DNA of 64,000 nucleotides from Salvia splendens (GCF_004379255.2 NC_056039.1:24379883-24443882); one strand, 5' to 3'; counted from the first letter of the stretch, positions 8,601-20,336 are shown. Program-made: numbers and translations. The notes: generated by a model from the letters alone, not told the origin.

Positions 8601-11462
8601 AAGCATCAACCAAGAACCTGAAAGTGTCACTCGGAATGATTCTTCTAAAAGGTCTATCATGGACGGATCTATTGAAAAAACAGAAACGGGGGATCTGTTG
8701 GAGCCTGGTTTGTTAGGTGGTGAAGATCTTCCAACTGGGCATTCTCAAACTCTTGGGCCTACTAACAACCAGTTAAACTCTAGTGCTTCTCAAAGGAACC
8801 AATCCCAAGTAACTTCTTCAGCTGCTACTTCACCTGCAGATTTCTACAACTACGTGTTTTCTCCAACAGTGGAAGAGATGATGGGAGATGGATCTTATCT
8901 GACAGCGATAATTGTTGATTTTCTTCGAAGGTATTCATGGAAAATTTTATCCCCAAAGAGTGTATCATCTTTTAAGTTATTGTAAACTAGAATTTGCATA
9001 GCTTCTTTATACCAGGACACACTGATTAAGCTTGGATGTAACTCCAATTGGATTAACTGGGAGCCATTAATGAATCTCTAGATTTTTCCTTTTTATACTT
9101 TGCATTTTAAAAGTCCAATTTTGTATTGACACTTCCAACTTTGATATGAATTCCTTTTTGTATGTTGGCTCAACAAGTTGCATGATCATTCTTTAAATAC
9201 TCGAATGGCTTATTTTTCTTAGCTGAGGACACTGGTCTTCTCTTGTTTATTTGTCTCATTCCTTTTCTTCTGTGTACGTTGCAGTTGTAGCCTGGAAAAA
9301 TTGAAGGTCTATCCCAATACCTATGTCTTGTTGGTGCAAATCCTGGCCCGGGATGAGCGTTATGCTGAACTTGGATTGTTTATCATAAACAAGGTTACGC
9401 TTTGCTTGATAATATTTGAGAAATTACTAAAATCTGGTATTTTGTCAATTATTGAAAAGAAGGATTACTTGAACATGAAATGGAGACTGAAATGACATGC
9501 TGTAAGATGCAGATTATTGAGCCTTCCAAAGAAGTAGCACTTCAACTGCTGGACTCTGGACGCCAGAACCAACAAATTAGGAAGCTGGGCCAGGATATCC
9601 TCAGACAGCTCTCGTTGCATCATGACTATATTTTACTCCTTGTACAAGATGGTTATTACCTTGAGGCTCTTCGCTATGCACGGAAGAACAAGGTAATATT
9701 CATTATTCTGTGACCCAAAATGTTTTTGCACCATGATTTATTTGCTGTAATTTCCATCTGATCAGTCACATGTTCATGATATTTGTACATTTTCAATTAA
9801 TCTGTTACATCTGCTAAGAATGGTCTCCCCGAAGAAAATGGGCTTTATATGGTATGAATTCGTCAATTTTATTGCAAATGATAAATGTAATATGAATTAA
9901 CAATGTTCGCTTTTCGTTTAAATGATATAGTCATATAGATAAAGAACTGTATGATATGCATCTTGCTGCAGTATTTTGTTATTAGTCAGTGTAGTAGTGT
10001 TAGTTTGGCAGAGTCCTCTGTGCAGTAGATTGGTTGAGTTAATAGGTTTATCTCCTAATCCATCCGTCCCATGGTAGTTGAGTCGTATTTCGAGTTGGCC
10101 GTGCCAAGGTAGTTGAGTCACTTATTTTTTTTGACAAAACTTTTATTCTCATTTTTTACTTTTGCTCCCTCTTACTTTATTCTCTCTTAACTTAACCTCT
10201 AATACTTATTTCTTAATCTCCGTCTCAAAAAGAAATGCCCTAATTAATGTGGGACGGAGGGAGTCTTATGTTTATCTTTTGATTTTTAGTTTTACTCTGG
10301 TTAGGAGGCTTTGTAGACCAGGAGTCAGTTTCTTATTTATAAGCCTTTGTTTCTTACGTTTCAAGTGTTCAGAAATAGAGTTAAGTTCATTATATGCTCT
10401 CTACCTATTTGGAGGTGTGGCCTCTTAGTTTTACTGAGTGTTATCTTTTATTTCTGTCGGCTGTTCCTCTTTTTCTTATCTTGCGAACCAGTACAGACAA
10501 GCCCATCCACTCTAAAAGACTCCTGATCAGAATAAAACTCAATATATCAAAAGATAAACATGATAGGAGATAAATCTAACAACTCAACTAATCTACTGTG
10601 ACTGCTGACCAGTAAGACCAAGTCATCCTCCCTAAAATACTCCTAATCAAAATGAAACCTCTAAATATGGAAAAATAAACATAATACTCCCTCCGTCCCA
10701 AGATAAGCGAAGCACTTCTTTTGGGCACGAGATTTAAGGAATTGATATTTAAAGAGTGAAAGTGGAGAGAGGAAAGTATGAGCGAGAGAAAGTAGTGCAG
10801 TAAAGAGAGAATAAAGTTAGAGAAAAGATTTTTTGCCGAAAAGGTGAATGACTCGCTTATGGTGGGATATCCCAAAAAGGAATGTGACTCGCTTATGGTG
10901 GGACAGAGGGAGTAGGAGATAAACCTAACAGCTCAATTAATCTACTGCATAAAGGACTCTGTTTAAGCTTCTCTGAGGCCACTATGATAGATACACTCCC
11001 TGAAAGTGAAATGCCTTATTAATCTGCTAAGTCCAGAGAGTTCCTTTACTTGTATGTCCTACTCTACCCCTACACTTGTGGTATTAATATTCGTGTGACT
11101 TGAATCTGAACTCTTTGTTTACCTTTCATTTGTGGTCTTCCTGGTAATTTGGTCGAGTTACAGAATGCATTGTATTTTATGGTAAATCTCTACATGCATC
11201 AGGATTTTCCTTCATGTGGCATCCCTCAAATCTGTTCCTATCACTTCACCAATTTACATCTGAATAAGATGCTTCTCTGTAATTGTGTTGGTTTCAGGTG
11301 ACCACCGTCCGGCCCTCTTTGTTTCTGGAAGCAGCATATGTTTCTAAAGATCCACAACATCTAGCTGCAGTTCTCAGGTTCTTTTCTGATTTCATTCCCG
11401 GCTTCAAGAGCAGTCCTGACCACAACACATATCATCGCTTTGTTGCTGAGCTGAATTCCTAA
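5638..11462 (+). CDS. Mic1/RMC1-like protein (colon cancer-associated Mic1 family)
   Basis: Eleven coding exons are read: 5638-5802, 5884-6143, 6498-6651, 7065-7174, 7251-7338, 7655-7990, 8067-8141, 8386-8930, 9285-9393, 9513-9692 and 11298-11462. They join in frame to 728 residues. The N-terminal half is WD/beta-propeller-like (residues about 1-370). A Ser/Asn-rich, poorly conserved linker in exon 8 (about 430-540) precedes the helical Mic1 domain (about 545-728). In animals RMC1 (C18orf8/Bulli) joins Mon1-Ccz1, the exchange factor that activates Rab7 on late endosomes; plants have Mon1-Ccz1 and Rab7 (RABG3), so a vacuolar-trafficking role is inferred. The ATG at 5638 is chosen because the next residues are the usual start of plant homologues; an in-frame ATG exists at 5599 in the leader. 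Intron 6 is GC-AG. Intron 10 is enlarged to 1605 bp by repeats. No frame break was seen. Confidence 0.88.
6181..6330 (+). repeat. Tandem 75-bp duplication in Mic1 intron 2
   Basis: The block starting CAATTTATGTGTTAAGATTT at 6181 recurs at 6256 with few changes (both contain ctaaagtgttctgtggtctt). It lies wholly within intron 2 and does not touch either splice site. Confidence 0.7.
7991..8066 (+). other. GC-AG intron (Mic1 intron 6)
   Basis: The exon end GGATTTGGAG is followed by GCAAGT, the consensus for the rare GC-AG class, and the intron ends TTTGCAG at 8066. Joining at these points keeps the frame (codon GAG then GGA). The nearest GT alternative (GTTCGG, 7995) would shift the frame into a stop. 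Confidence 0.7.
10057..10264. mobile_element. Stowaway-like MITE in intron 10, left arm
   Basis: The left end CATCCGTCCCATGG and right end GTGGGACGGAGGGAGT are degenerate Stowaway termini. The interior is AT-rich and non-coding. Confidence 0.55.
10687..10912. mobile_element. Stowaway-like MITE in intron 10, right arm
   Basis: It starts CTCCCTCCGTCCCAAG and ends GTGGGACAGAGGGAG, with TA on each side (10685-10686 and 10913-10914). The right terminal block is duplicated (actcgcttatggtggga appears twice, near 10851 and 10888). It is non-autonomous. Confidence 0.75.
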
Positions 11463-11790
11463 GTTACCGGCTAGGGTTTATAGAGACATCCTCCAAAACC
11501 CAACTATCGAGTGGAATAGAAGGTTCTTTACATGCTTTAACTTCTTGTTTGTTCTCCACCTCTGCTTTCCATTGATAAAACATGCTGGGTTGTAAAGAAT
11601 CCTAGATGTGCACGCATTGCTCCCAGTCCCAGTACTAATACAGCACTCTGCTTTCACTGTTTCTTTCCTTATAATATTATGACTTGTAAGTTTGTAACTA
11701 AATTCTATTCCTAAATTTTAACTGAAAATCTGATTTTCCACTTTCTTACTTTTCACACACCTTTTGTTTTCTTGGGTTATCTTTTTTTAA
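11463..11790 (+). other. Probable 3' UTR of the Mic1-like gene and flank
   Basis: Non-coding sequence follows the TAA at 11460-11462. T-rich and AATATTATG-type sequences near 11670-11700 could serve polyadenylation, but no canonical AATAAA is obvious, so the transcript end cannot be placed. Confidence 0.4.
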
Positions 11791-11809
11791 TGCTCATTTG
11801 GCTATGATT

Positions 11810-11924
11810 TTTTTATGGATAAATGAATATAAATTTAAAAGTCGCGCAACGAAGGACTCGAATCTGGGACATTTGGCCTCATACATCTTCTCTACCGCTT
11901 GACCAACTCACACACACGCGCTCT
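11810..11924 (-). mobile_element. tRNA-derived SINE, copy 1
   Basis: Read on the minus strand it has a tRNA-like A box (TTGGTCAAGCGGTAGAGA) and a B box (GATTCGAGTCC), then a TTTTAAATTTATATTC tail and a terminal A-run (seen as T7 at the left on the plus strand). A perfect 13-bp target duplication, TTTGGCTATGATT, flanks it at 11797-11809 and 11925-11937. These are the hallmarks of a SINE inserted by LINE machinery. It is not a functional tRNA gene. Confidence 0.85.
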
Positions 11925-12063
11925 TTTGGCTATGATTAGTTATATTACATGTGTTGATGAGTTTATTAATATGTATGAGAATTCGAGTTTACGGACGTTT
12001 TATTTAAGGAGGAGAATTCGAGTTTATGAATCTTTTAGTTAAGCGGAGATGTGATTTGTTGTT

Positions 12064-12161
12064 AACTTTCTTAAGTTGCTAACTCTGTTAACTAATCAAC
12101 ACAGTATATTGATATTTTTAATACTCCATTGCATTGATAAGTTAGCAATTTAAGAAAAGTT
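12064..12161. repeat. Short inverted repeat, possible small MITE
   Basis: AACTTTCTTAAGTTGCTAAC at 12064-12083 is mirrored by GTTAGCAATTTAAGAAAAGT at 12141-12160, giving near-perfect 20-bp arms around a 57-bp AT-rich spacer. No target duplication was identified. Confidence 0.5.
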
Positions 12162-13189
12162 AGTATTCGCAACCCAAGTTAGGAGATTATCAATTCTTCC
12201 AATCGTTTAATTACTTACAACCTAAAAAGTGGTGACTAGACATTGTTATAGATAACTTTTTGATGGTCCTGTCGTATAATGATATTTGTCATTGAATTTT
12301 AATCTTTGGGTTTGTAATTGCACACAAATTCATTGGTGTTTGGTAAAAAGTAAAATAAGATATTTGCCAGATTAACAAACATAATGTAAACCTCCTATAT
12401 TTGCTTCGACTTCTGCCTTGGTAGTTACATGCCCATATTTCTTTGACTTACTTTCCAAGACTTGTTATAACTAACTCAAACCTCAAATGGTGTTTAAAGT
12501 TGACAAAAACAAAAGGATGAGAAGGGAGATGATTTAGAATTGTGTCAGAAGTAGAGATCATTATATGAGACCATTGGACCTTCTCCTGGAGAAAGGAAAT
12601 GCAACTTTAACCATATAGAATAACATAAGCAACCTTTAATGATGGAATTTCAAAGATGTTCTTCATTGAAGGAAAAAAGTATTCAAAATCTAGGGTTAAT
12701 GTTTATACAAAATCTAAGGAATAAAAACGATCAAGTTCTATTTATACATAAGTATGAAAGTAAAAGGAAAAATGAGTGTTTATCAGCAAAAAAATGCATT
12801 TTTGTACGTTTGCAATCGGCCGAGTCGAGTTCTCTACCACACTGTCGTTGCATCTTCACTCAACTGAATGGGGGAGGGTGATGCTCAAACTTGGCCAAGT
12901 CCAATCCTCTGAGTTACACTCGGACGAATGGCACATGATTGCCACCCAACTCCGCTGAGTCTCCGTCAGCAGTATGCTGAGTTCGAGGGGCGGATGCATT
13001 TAGCCCTAATTTACCCCAAAACTTACCTTTGGAGGCTGGAACTGTTACCGAATCCGAGTAGGAGCTTCCAAGTCTATAATACTCCCCATTCTACACTGTG
13101 AAGACAACACCATTCAATCCAATTCAAAGTTGAGAATTCATTCTCCAAGATTCACACTATTTCATTCCATCATTCATCCTTGGAGTTTG
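12162..13189. other. Intergenic region, no gene recognised
   Basis: Two overlapping open frames of 60-80 codons occur at 12639-12958 but match nothing known to me and lack splice or family support. The sequence leads directly into repeat R1. Confidence 0.4.
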
Positions 13190-15060
13190 GAACAAGGCAT
13201 AAGGCACAAGAAAAGACCTAAATCTTCAAGATTCATCCCTTCGGGTTTTATTTAGTTTAATGTTTACTTATTTTGTTATGGATCTCGTTACCTCATCTAT
13301 GGATAATTAATTTGTTGAATTATAGGAATTGAAAGTAATTTAATTCCAATTATGAAATCCAAGACTTCATTTATGTTGCTTAACTCTACAAGGTAATGCT
13401 TCTTGTTGTCTGATAGACATCGTAAGATGAATTAATGACTTGTGGAGGAATCGAGAGGATCCGTAGGTTGGATCGGAATTACCAACCCTAAAGTTAATAT
13501 CTCAAAAAGGTAAACCTAAAAGTGAGAGATTTATAAATGTCTAATTAATCTTAATGAAGTTACTACAAAGTTTGACAAACTTAATGTTAGTAATATGCAC
13601 TCACAATCTTAACGGTAGTAAGTAGGTGACTCGTCCTATTACTCTTTATTTGGATATCGAAATTGTGGTTTAAAAAGACTATAATAGTGAAATCATATCC
13701 CTAGTTCTCTCCTTTGTTTTCCAACAATAGTTTAATTTTTTTTTGTTACTTTAATATGTTTAATTGCTTGTTTATTTAGTTTTAGTTATTACAAACCCCA
13801 AACCATGTTTCTCCAAATATTATATTAGGCTAAGTATATGGTAACCAATTTGTAATTATATTCCCCGTGTTTGATATAATATGGTACTAACATTTAGCTA
13901 TATGAGATCTACATTATATACTTGCAGTTATTATTAGTGCTAATAAAAAATGCATCACTATCTCATAGACTCTACTTACTAATCTATTACCTCACACGCT
14001 TCTAGTTCTTAGGATTTACTACGCTATACTCCTAAGTCTAAGTTAAAGAGACATCAGATAGCTTATACTGAATTAATTTGGATGACTCAAATTAACAAAG
14101 ATGGAAACTAAGCACAATAGAGAGAAATTCATCAACACAAAATAACTCAATTCATTTAGTAAAAGGAAATCATGTTTTAGAAAACCCTACAACAAACTAT
14201 GAGTAATCCGAAGATGTAGCCATTAATGATGGTAAAAATTTAATTGTCTGAAATACCACAGTAGAAAAGTAAGTCTTCGGTAGATAAAAGCTTCAATCTT
14301 TCATCAAATCTTGGTTGTCACTGTATTATACGTTCTGTATTACCAGGGTTTGAAAAAATCCACAAATCTAGTTTTGAAGACTTATTTATACTTGTGGTTT
14401 GCTCCATAGGATTCAGATAAACAAATTTCTTTATTTAAAAAAATGTTAAAATTCTTAATATCTTGTCCCACATACGATCCTGACTCACCTATAAAAGTAT
14501 GGATAACCCTGCCCATTTCTAATATAGAAATGCGTGTCGCTTAGATCGCAGGGTGCGAACTCGACGGTCTGGCTTGCGCCTACTAAGTACGTTGCACTCA
14601 ACGGTCCACTGACGAGAATTTGAATCCAACAGTCCACTGTGTTCGACACCTATGAATCCAAGAATGGCTGGGCTCACTCAATCATCCGTTAACTTCGCAA
14701 AGTGCGAACTTTGTCGCCCACTGTGGAATTTGTGTTCTCTAGGAGATGAATTCCTCTTTTACTTCTTGAACCCTCATTTCGTCCTTTTGCTCTTTATCTT
14801 TGTGCTTTAGCATGCATGCGACACTGAAATAACAATAAATTGTGTCTAAACGTCACCCTAAAAGTGCATAAGATAAATGCAAAACCAGACTCTTCACATC
14901 AAATATATAACCCTAAACTTAAGCCTATAGCCAATGAAGCACACAATTAAGACCTCCACATAACTGCAAGTATACAACAATGTACATCTAGTATACCTAA
15001 AAGTAAGCATTGGATATCGAACACATCACAGGTTATCAAGTACTAATAGACCTTTTCAAG
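13190..15060. repeat. Repeat R1, uninterrupted copy of a dispersed repeat
   Basis: From about 13190 (gcacaagaaaagacctaaat) to about 14575 (cgcagggtgcgaactcgacg) this segment aligns in the same order with three pieces of R2 at 39972-40157, 46136-46275 and 60565-61904. R1 lacks every insertion found in R2. Small ORFs are absent. The tail (14955-15035) resembles the start of the 1433-2793 repeat. The superfamily is not identified. Confidence 0.7.
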
Positions 15061-15109
15061 GGTTGGAGATGTAAGCACTACTTCATTATTGCTAATTTAA
15101 GTTCATTTT

Positions 15110-15310
15110 GATGTAGGTGATGCATTGGATCTGAGAACAAATCCTTTTTATGAATGGGAGAATAATTATGTCCAAGAGTCACCGATCAAAGTGCCTATCA
15201 TCGAACCAGTTACTAGACGCTGAGCCAAGAAGTTCAAGGATAAATTGAATGTATTAATTCAGAAAATGTGGTTAAAGAATTATTCAGGAGGCCCATTGAA
15301 TATGAATGCT
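15110..15310 (+). pseudogene. Decayed retrotransposon polyprotein tail
   Basis: The plus strand encodes DLRTNPFYEWENNYVQES followed by a PVTRR segment, a stop, then AKKFKDKLNVLIQKMW. This D-L-R-x-N-P-F ... P-x-T-R-x-x-A-K-K-F-K pattern is common just after integrase in plant Ty3-type elements. In-frame stops and the lack of upstream domains show it is a remnant. Confidence 0.5.
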
Positions 15311-16210
15311 TAAGGAGTCCGAGATTGAAGATAAATATTGTATGAAGAGAATAGCTGAATTAGAGGGTGGCAGGTGGAAGTTGAATTTTACATGTAGAAG
15401 ATGTAATTTTTTAATATTACATCATTCAAGGATTTTCTTATTTTCTTTTGATATTTATTTTCCTTTTTAGTTAATTTCAAATAAGTAGATGGAAAATTAT
15501 TGTCCAATATTAATTGGATTTGATATTAATCCCTTCTACTAACTAGGATTTCCTTTTAGAATATTTTATTTTAAATGATTTCCTCTTGGTTTCTATTTCC
15601 AATATGTCTACGTAGAGGCTTGTAGAGGTGCTGGACGAATTCAGATTATTATCGAATCATATTTTTGTTAAGATTTATCTCTCTTTATTCGACTTATCAA
15701 ACAAATTTTTACAGTCTTTTGTGGTATCAATAATTTCATCCCACGACTTATTAGACGATTCATCCATGTAACTTATGGCCATTCATCCATTCCTATGAAA
15801 ACTTCGGCAGCGTTCTTGGTAGATTCATCATTGTTATGCAATAAGCGACAAGGATCATGATGTGACCACGAGTGTCGAGCATCAAGAGTCACTCCTACCA
15901 TGTGAACCATGGACCGATTGGGTTCTGAGAAAGAGAGAAAACATGTTGAGGAGCCGACGTGAGCCCAATAATGTGTGAGAACGAGAAGACTCAGATTTGT
16001 GGAAAAATTATTTCCAATAAGGGGAAGAAGATACGATCATGGAATCCAAGTCCGAGAAGCACGTTAGTCCGGACACACTGAAGGCGATTCGAGTACCATG
16101 ACGCGTGCAATGACAAAGAAGAAGCTCGAGGGCTTGAACATGTTCATTAGGAAACTCATGCACGAGAAAGGTCGAATATGGAACTCGGGAAGGAGCTCGA
16201 GTCAACACAC
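15311..16210. other. AT-rich, probably retrotransposon-derived spacer
   Basis: The T-rich stretch at 15380-15780 looks LTR-like in composition, but no partner LTR is visible. The remainder has only short open frames on both strands without family resemblance. Confidence 0.3.
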
Positions 16211-16352
16211 TGTTAGGATTGGTATACTGAAAAGCATATTTCGAGCATGTTGCATAGATATAATAGCTTGTATACAATGTCAATAAACTCTACAATCCAC
16301 TTTTAACCCAAGGCAAGAAGAAGTAATTTTATCGCATTGGTGTTTGCTTATA

Positions 16353-16604
16353 CTCTCTCCTTCCGCGAATAGGAGTCCCGTTTTTCCATTTTAGTCTGTC
16401 CGTGAATAGAGGCCCCGGTTCACTTTTACCATAAATGGTAATAGAGTCCCACATCCCACTAACTCATTCCACTAAGATTCCATTTAAAACTAATATGTAT
16501 AAGTGGGACCCGTATTCCACTAACTTTTTTCCACGCACTTTTATTAACATTTCTTAAAACTCGTGCCGCCAAGAAATAAGACTCCTAATGAAGGACGAAG
16601 GTAG
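16353..16604. mobile_element. Stowaway-like MITE inside the LTR of Copia D
   Basis: It starts CTCTCTCCTTCCGCGAAT and ends AAGGACGAAGGTAG and is flanked by TA (16351-16352 and 16605-16606). The ends match each other imperfectly. The LTR sequence continues on both sides. Confidence 0.65.
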
Positions 16605-17830
16605 TACATTTATAAGACGTTTCTCAAACATTAAAATGTATAAGAAGCAAACAAGTCTAATTCTTCTGCATAGTAGACTGGTCGTGAACGACGTTCACAG
16701 ATAGTGACACAGTCAATTCTTTATAGAAGAGAAACAAAATTTCACAACCTAGATAGGCTTTGACTACCTATCGTGAAAGGTTGTAGTGTCAGTCCGCATG
16801 TTTCCTTACCTTATGAAATAAACGATATTGGTGTGGTATATCACTGAAGGATCTAACAGTTGAGACTTTTTTGCTAATTACTGAAAGACGAGGTCTCTGT
16901 GATTGTTATTTCTTAATCATTGTTGACATGTCATTGAGCATACGATATTGATTATGCACTACCTTGATTTATCAAATGGTGTGGATTTTTCATAATCCAA
17001 GAATCTCGATATCTTGGGTAGTGGTGATCAATGTTTAGAGGTGCTAGTATTGTTATTGTAATGAATCGTGTGCTGGGTGAGTCCAGTTTGGTAATATCCT
17101 CAAGAGGTGTTCGAAAAAGGTTTTATTATTCAGAAATCCAGCCGGTTGAAATTTATTCCAAAATAATAAATAAAGATTTTGAACTAGACAACTCTTGAAA
17201 AAAGATATTAATTAATTAAAGTCAAATAAAATACTTAAATTAATTAATAGGTATTTATATCTTAAACACGGGAAATAATAAATTAAAGAGGTAAAGCCCG
17301 AATTACTCGTAATTTGGGATTGGACGTGCAGTTAATATTATTTCACTATAGTGGCTGATAATAATATTCTGTCGGGCTTCTATTAAATTGGGGCTCAATT
17401 TAATTAGTAAAACACAAACAGGTTTTGCCCAAGTCCAACTTCCAGGCACCCCTAATCTGGTCCATCATAACTCTATATTAAATGAGATTAGAAAGGAGAT
17501 TTAGAGTTAATTAACTCATAATTTTTGTGCTCCCCTGGGAGTGGACGAAAAAGTTTATTTCACAGAACTGAAGTTCTGTCTTCTTTTTAATCAAGCTCTT
17601 TTTTATTCTAACAAGTTTTGGAATCAAGCTCTTTTTTATTCTGACAAGCTTTGCCCACCCAAATGTCATTATCTGATTTCGAGATACAAATTAGAATGTT
17701 CGTTGTTGAGTACAAAGAACATCACGTGGAGAAGGCTCAAGCAATCAACGATTCTTTGGAGAATAAAATCAGTAATTCTAAACCATAGGAAATTCATGAT
17801 TTAAGGTTTAAATTTCCTTAAGCATGAATT

Positions 17831-18275
17831 AATGTGCGTTCAGTCGCTATGGGTTGGTCCGAGGCTTCTGTCTCTTGGCTGGCGAGCCGCTGCACTTGTT
17901 TCAGCGGTCGCTAACCATCATCCCGTAACTTTCTGGACTCTCGGTAGCGGTCGCCACGCACTTCCCAGCGGTCGCTGGGCGTGTCTTGACTTTATGCACA
18001 ACTTTCTCGGAGCCGACCGCTACTGACTTAGCGGTCGTTGGGTGCCAGCGGTCGCCGGCTATGTTGCAGCGGACCGCTGGACATGCAGAACAGCTCCAAA
18101 TTTCCAATTTCGTGTTTTGACTCCCTTTTTAGGCTCAAATATGCACATTTCACACAAAACATGTTAAAAATACCAAAATAGATAACATATGCAAATAATG
18201 GACATGTAATGCAAATTTGACATTTAAAACGGACCAAAAGATGGCCTTAAAATCATGCAAAATCCGAGTGTATCA
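17831..18275. repeat. GC-rich insert with iterated AGCGGTCGCT-like motif
   Basis: A GC-rich 230-bp block contains at least six variants of the near-palindrome AGCGGTCGCT (for example near 17900, 17945, 17970, 18030, 18048 and 18068). It is followed by about 150 bp that matches the right end of the 1433-2793 repeat. The block interrupts AT-rich Copia D sequence and contrasts sharply with it in composition. The short ORFs crossing it overlap on both strands and are not convincing genes. Confidence 0.5.
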
Positions 18276-18518
18276 TGATGCTTGGCGAAAAGGGCAGATC
18301 CGATAGGCGGTGCTGATCAAAGCACAGGAGACTCTCCAGGCTGGTCGATGCCTGGTGAGAGGGAGTCCAGCGGGCATGCCTGTAGTGTGAGTGGGAGCCT
18401 GCCGACGGCGGCTGCCCGGACTCGTGCGGTGTCATCGAGTATGGCTCGATTAAGATTACTTCCAAGTTTGAATTCAGGTTTCCTAAACCCTAGGAATTTG
18501 ATTTTGGATATATCTCAA
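18276..18518. other. Leader of Copia D, non-coding
   Basis: This mixed-composition sequence lies between the GC-rich insert and the AT-rich tandem duplication. Overlapping ORFs on both strands here have no recognisable domain. Confidence 0.35.
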
Positions 18519-18752
18519 GATTTAATTTTGAATAAGATTTGAATATATGTTAAGTGGATTATCTATAGATTTCATTCTTAATTAAATTATGGATTATTTG
18601 GATTTAATCCTTATTTAATGGATTTTGATATATGGATTTAATTTTAAATAAGATTTGAATATATGTTAAGTGGATTATCTAAAGATTTCATTCTTAATTA
18701 AATTATGGATTATTTGGATTTAATCCTTATTTATATGGATTTTGATATATGG
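18519..18752. repeat. Tandem 116-bp duplication
   Basis: Two adjacent copies begin GATTTAATTTTGAATAAG (18519) and GATTTAATTTTAAATAAG (18635) and share most of their length. They lie in the AT-rich Copia D leader. Confidence 0.7.
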
Positions 18753-20150
18753 ATTAATATATCTAGACAAAACCTAGATAAATTTGGATAATAATTAATT
18801 TTATTTCTTCTTATGTATTTATATAGATTTAAGTATATGTATAAATCCTAGATAGACTAGATAGATTAATTAAGTTTGGGTTTTATTCTTATTTTATGAA
18901 TTTGGATAGATTTGATTCTATCTAGATATATCTAAGATAAATTTGGATAATAATAATAATAATTAATTTTATTATCTTATGGATTTATATTGATTTAATT
19001 CTATATGAATAAATCTTAAGGGGGTGTTCGGTTGCCAAGATTAAATCTCATGATTAAATATGTATCATGTTTGGTTAATAAGATTGAATCCTACAACTTA
19101 ATCCTAGATGAATAGTCTCATGATAATTAGTCATAGCCTCCCCCTCCAACTAAAATAATCCCACAACTTAATACTAGATGGATAGTCCCATGATATTATT
19201 CATGGCTACCGAACGCCACCTAAATAGACTAAGATAATTTTAACTAGGTTATCCGTATCTTGGAGATATTGTTAGAATCATATCTATCTAGAATATATCT
19301 TAGTAGATTTGAATAATTAAAATCTATGTTTATCTTTATCTTTAGGATACTTATAGAATTAATTTTATTTAGAAAATATCCTAGTAGATTTAGATAATTA
19401 GGTTTGTCTATATCTTATATATATTGATAGATTTATATCTATCTAGAATATATCTTAGAAGATTTAAATAATTATTAATTTAGTATTGTAATTATATTTT
19501 GGATTTAAGATGGATTTAGTTCTATCTAATTAAATTTCTATCAATAAAATATATAGAAATGGATAAAGATAATACAAGGTAATCCTTAACTAATTGGATT
19601 TTGATAAAATAATTATTTTAACTATTATAAATCATAATAGATTTGATATATCCTAGATTGTTATTCTAATAATCTAAGATTTCCTCAAATCTTAGTGTGA
19701 TTAGATTTTATCTTCATTTTATGAATTTGGATAAATATGTCCCTATCCTGAAATATCATAGTATGATTAAGATAATGATAATCCAAGGTCGGTCTATCTT
19801 GTTTTTAGGATTTGATTTATTCATATAAAATCTAGAATATATGGATTTAGAAAGATTCAATTCTATCTAGGAAAATCCTTAATTAAATTGGATAACCATT
19901 ATCCTAGATAAATCCTATCAAATTCAAAATTTGTGTTTTGGATAAGATAAGGAATTAATTATTTAATTAAATCTTCCCAGATTTATTAAATATTTTCAAC
20001 AATTATCCAGTGTGATTAATTACCATAAAGTAAATGGACTTATCTATTTATTTGGTATTTGTTTGTTTTAAGTGGATTTTATCTGCCTTATCCGCTTATG
20101 TGATAATTATACAAAAACTATGTTTAAAATGACTAATCGATAATTACAAC
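18753..20150. other. AT-rich leader of Copia D
   Basis: Highly AT-rich sequence is built from variants of atctagatatatcctag-like words. It is similar in style to the Copia B leader at 53600-54200. No ORF above 60 codons is seen. A Tourist MITE is inserted at 19020. Confidence 0.5.
19020..19220. mobile_element. Tourist-like (PIF/Harbinger) MITE
   Basis: The element begins GGGGGTGTTCGGTTGCC and ends GGCTACCGAACGCCACC, so the termini are imperfect inverted repeats. The trinucleotide TAA flanks it at 19017-19019 and 19221-19223, the usual target duplication of PIF/Harbinger elements. It is 201 bp and non-coding. Confidence 0.75.
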
Positions 20151-20216
20151 AGTGTGTTTTGTATATGATCTCCAAAAATTAGTCTATATATGAAGCAGTT
20201 TCTATTATTATCGCGA

Positions 20217-20336
20217 CCCACTTTAGTGGGAGCAATAATCCTACAAAATAGCAAGTTTATAAGATTAGACTTCTTAATAGTAAATTATTTAAACTAGAAG
20301 CGTGTTTCTAATATTATCGCGACCCACCATAGTGGG
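20217..20336 (+). other. Two leader stem-loops of Copia D (third one split by Athila)
   Basis: CCCACTTTAGTGGG (20217-20230) and CCCACCATAGTGGG (20323-20336) can each fold into a 5-bp stem. A third, GCCAC with CTTAGTGGC, starts at 20503 and is interrupted after GCCAC by the Athila insertion, continuing at 34637. The Copia B leader has the same three motifs with matching spacing (minus strand, 53433 down to 53130). A structured leader RNA is inferred. Confidence 0.5.

Larger units (their letters stand above)
10000..10980. repeat. Inverted and direct repeats filling Mic1 intron 10
   Basis: The block at about 10008-10057 (gcagtagattggttgagtta, then ggtttatctccta) recurs inverted at about 10912-10970 and at 10563-10605. 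The block at 10266-10310 (ttatgtttatcttttgattt) recurs inverted at about 10510-10565 and 10633-10685. The pieces look like copies of one short LTR-like sequence in head-to-head order. Each arm carries a Stowaway element. The whole array sits inside the 1605-bp intron and leaves its splice sites intact. Confidence 0.55.

Noticed and set aside
11840..11920. Minus-strand tRNA gene
   Set aside because: The 13-bp target duplications and A-run show that it is a SINE insertion.
12639..12958. Two overlapping ORFs of 80 and 60 codons
   Set aside because: No similarity to a known family, no splice context, and they overlap each other in different frames.
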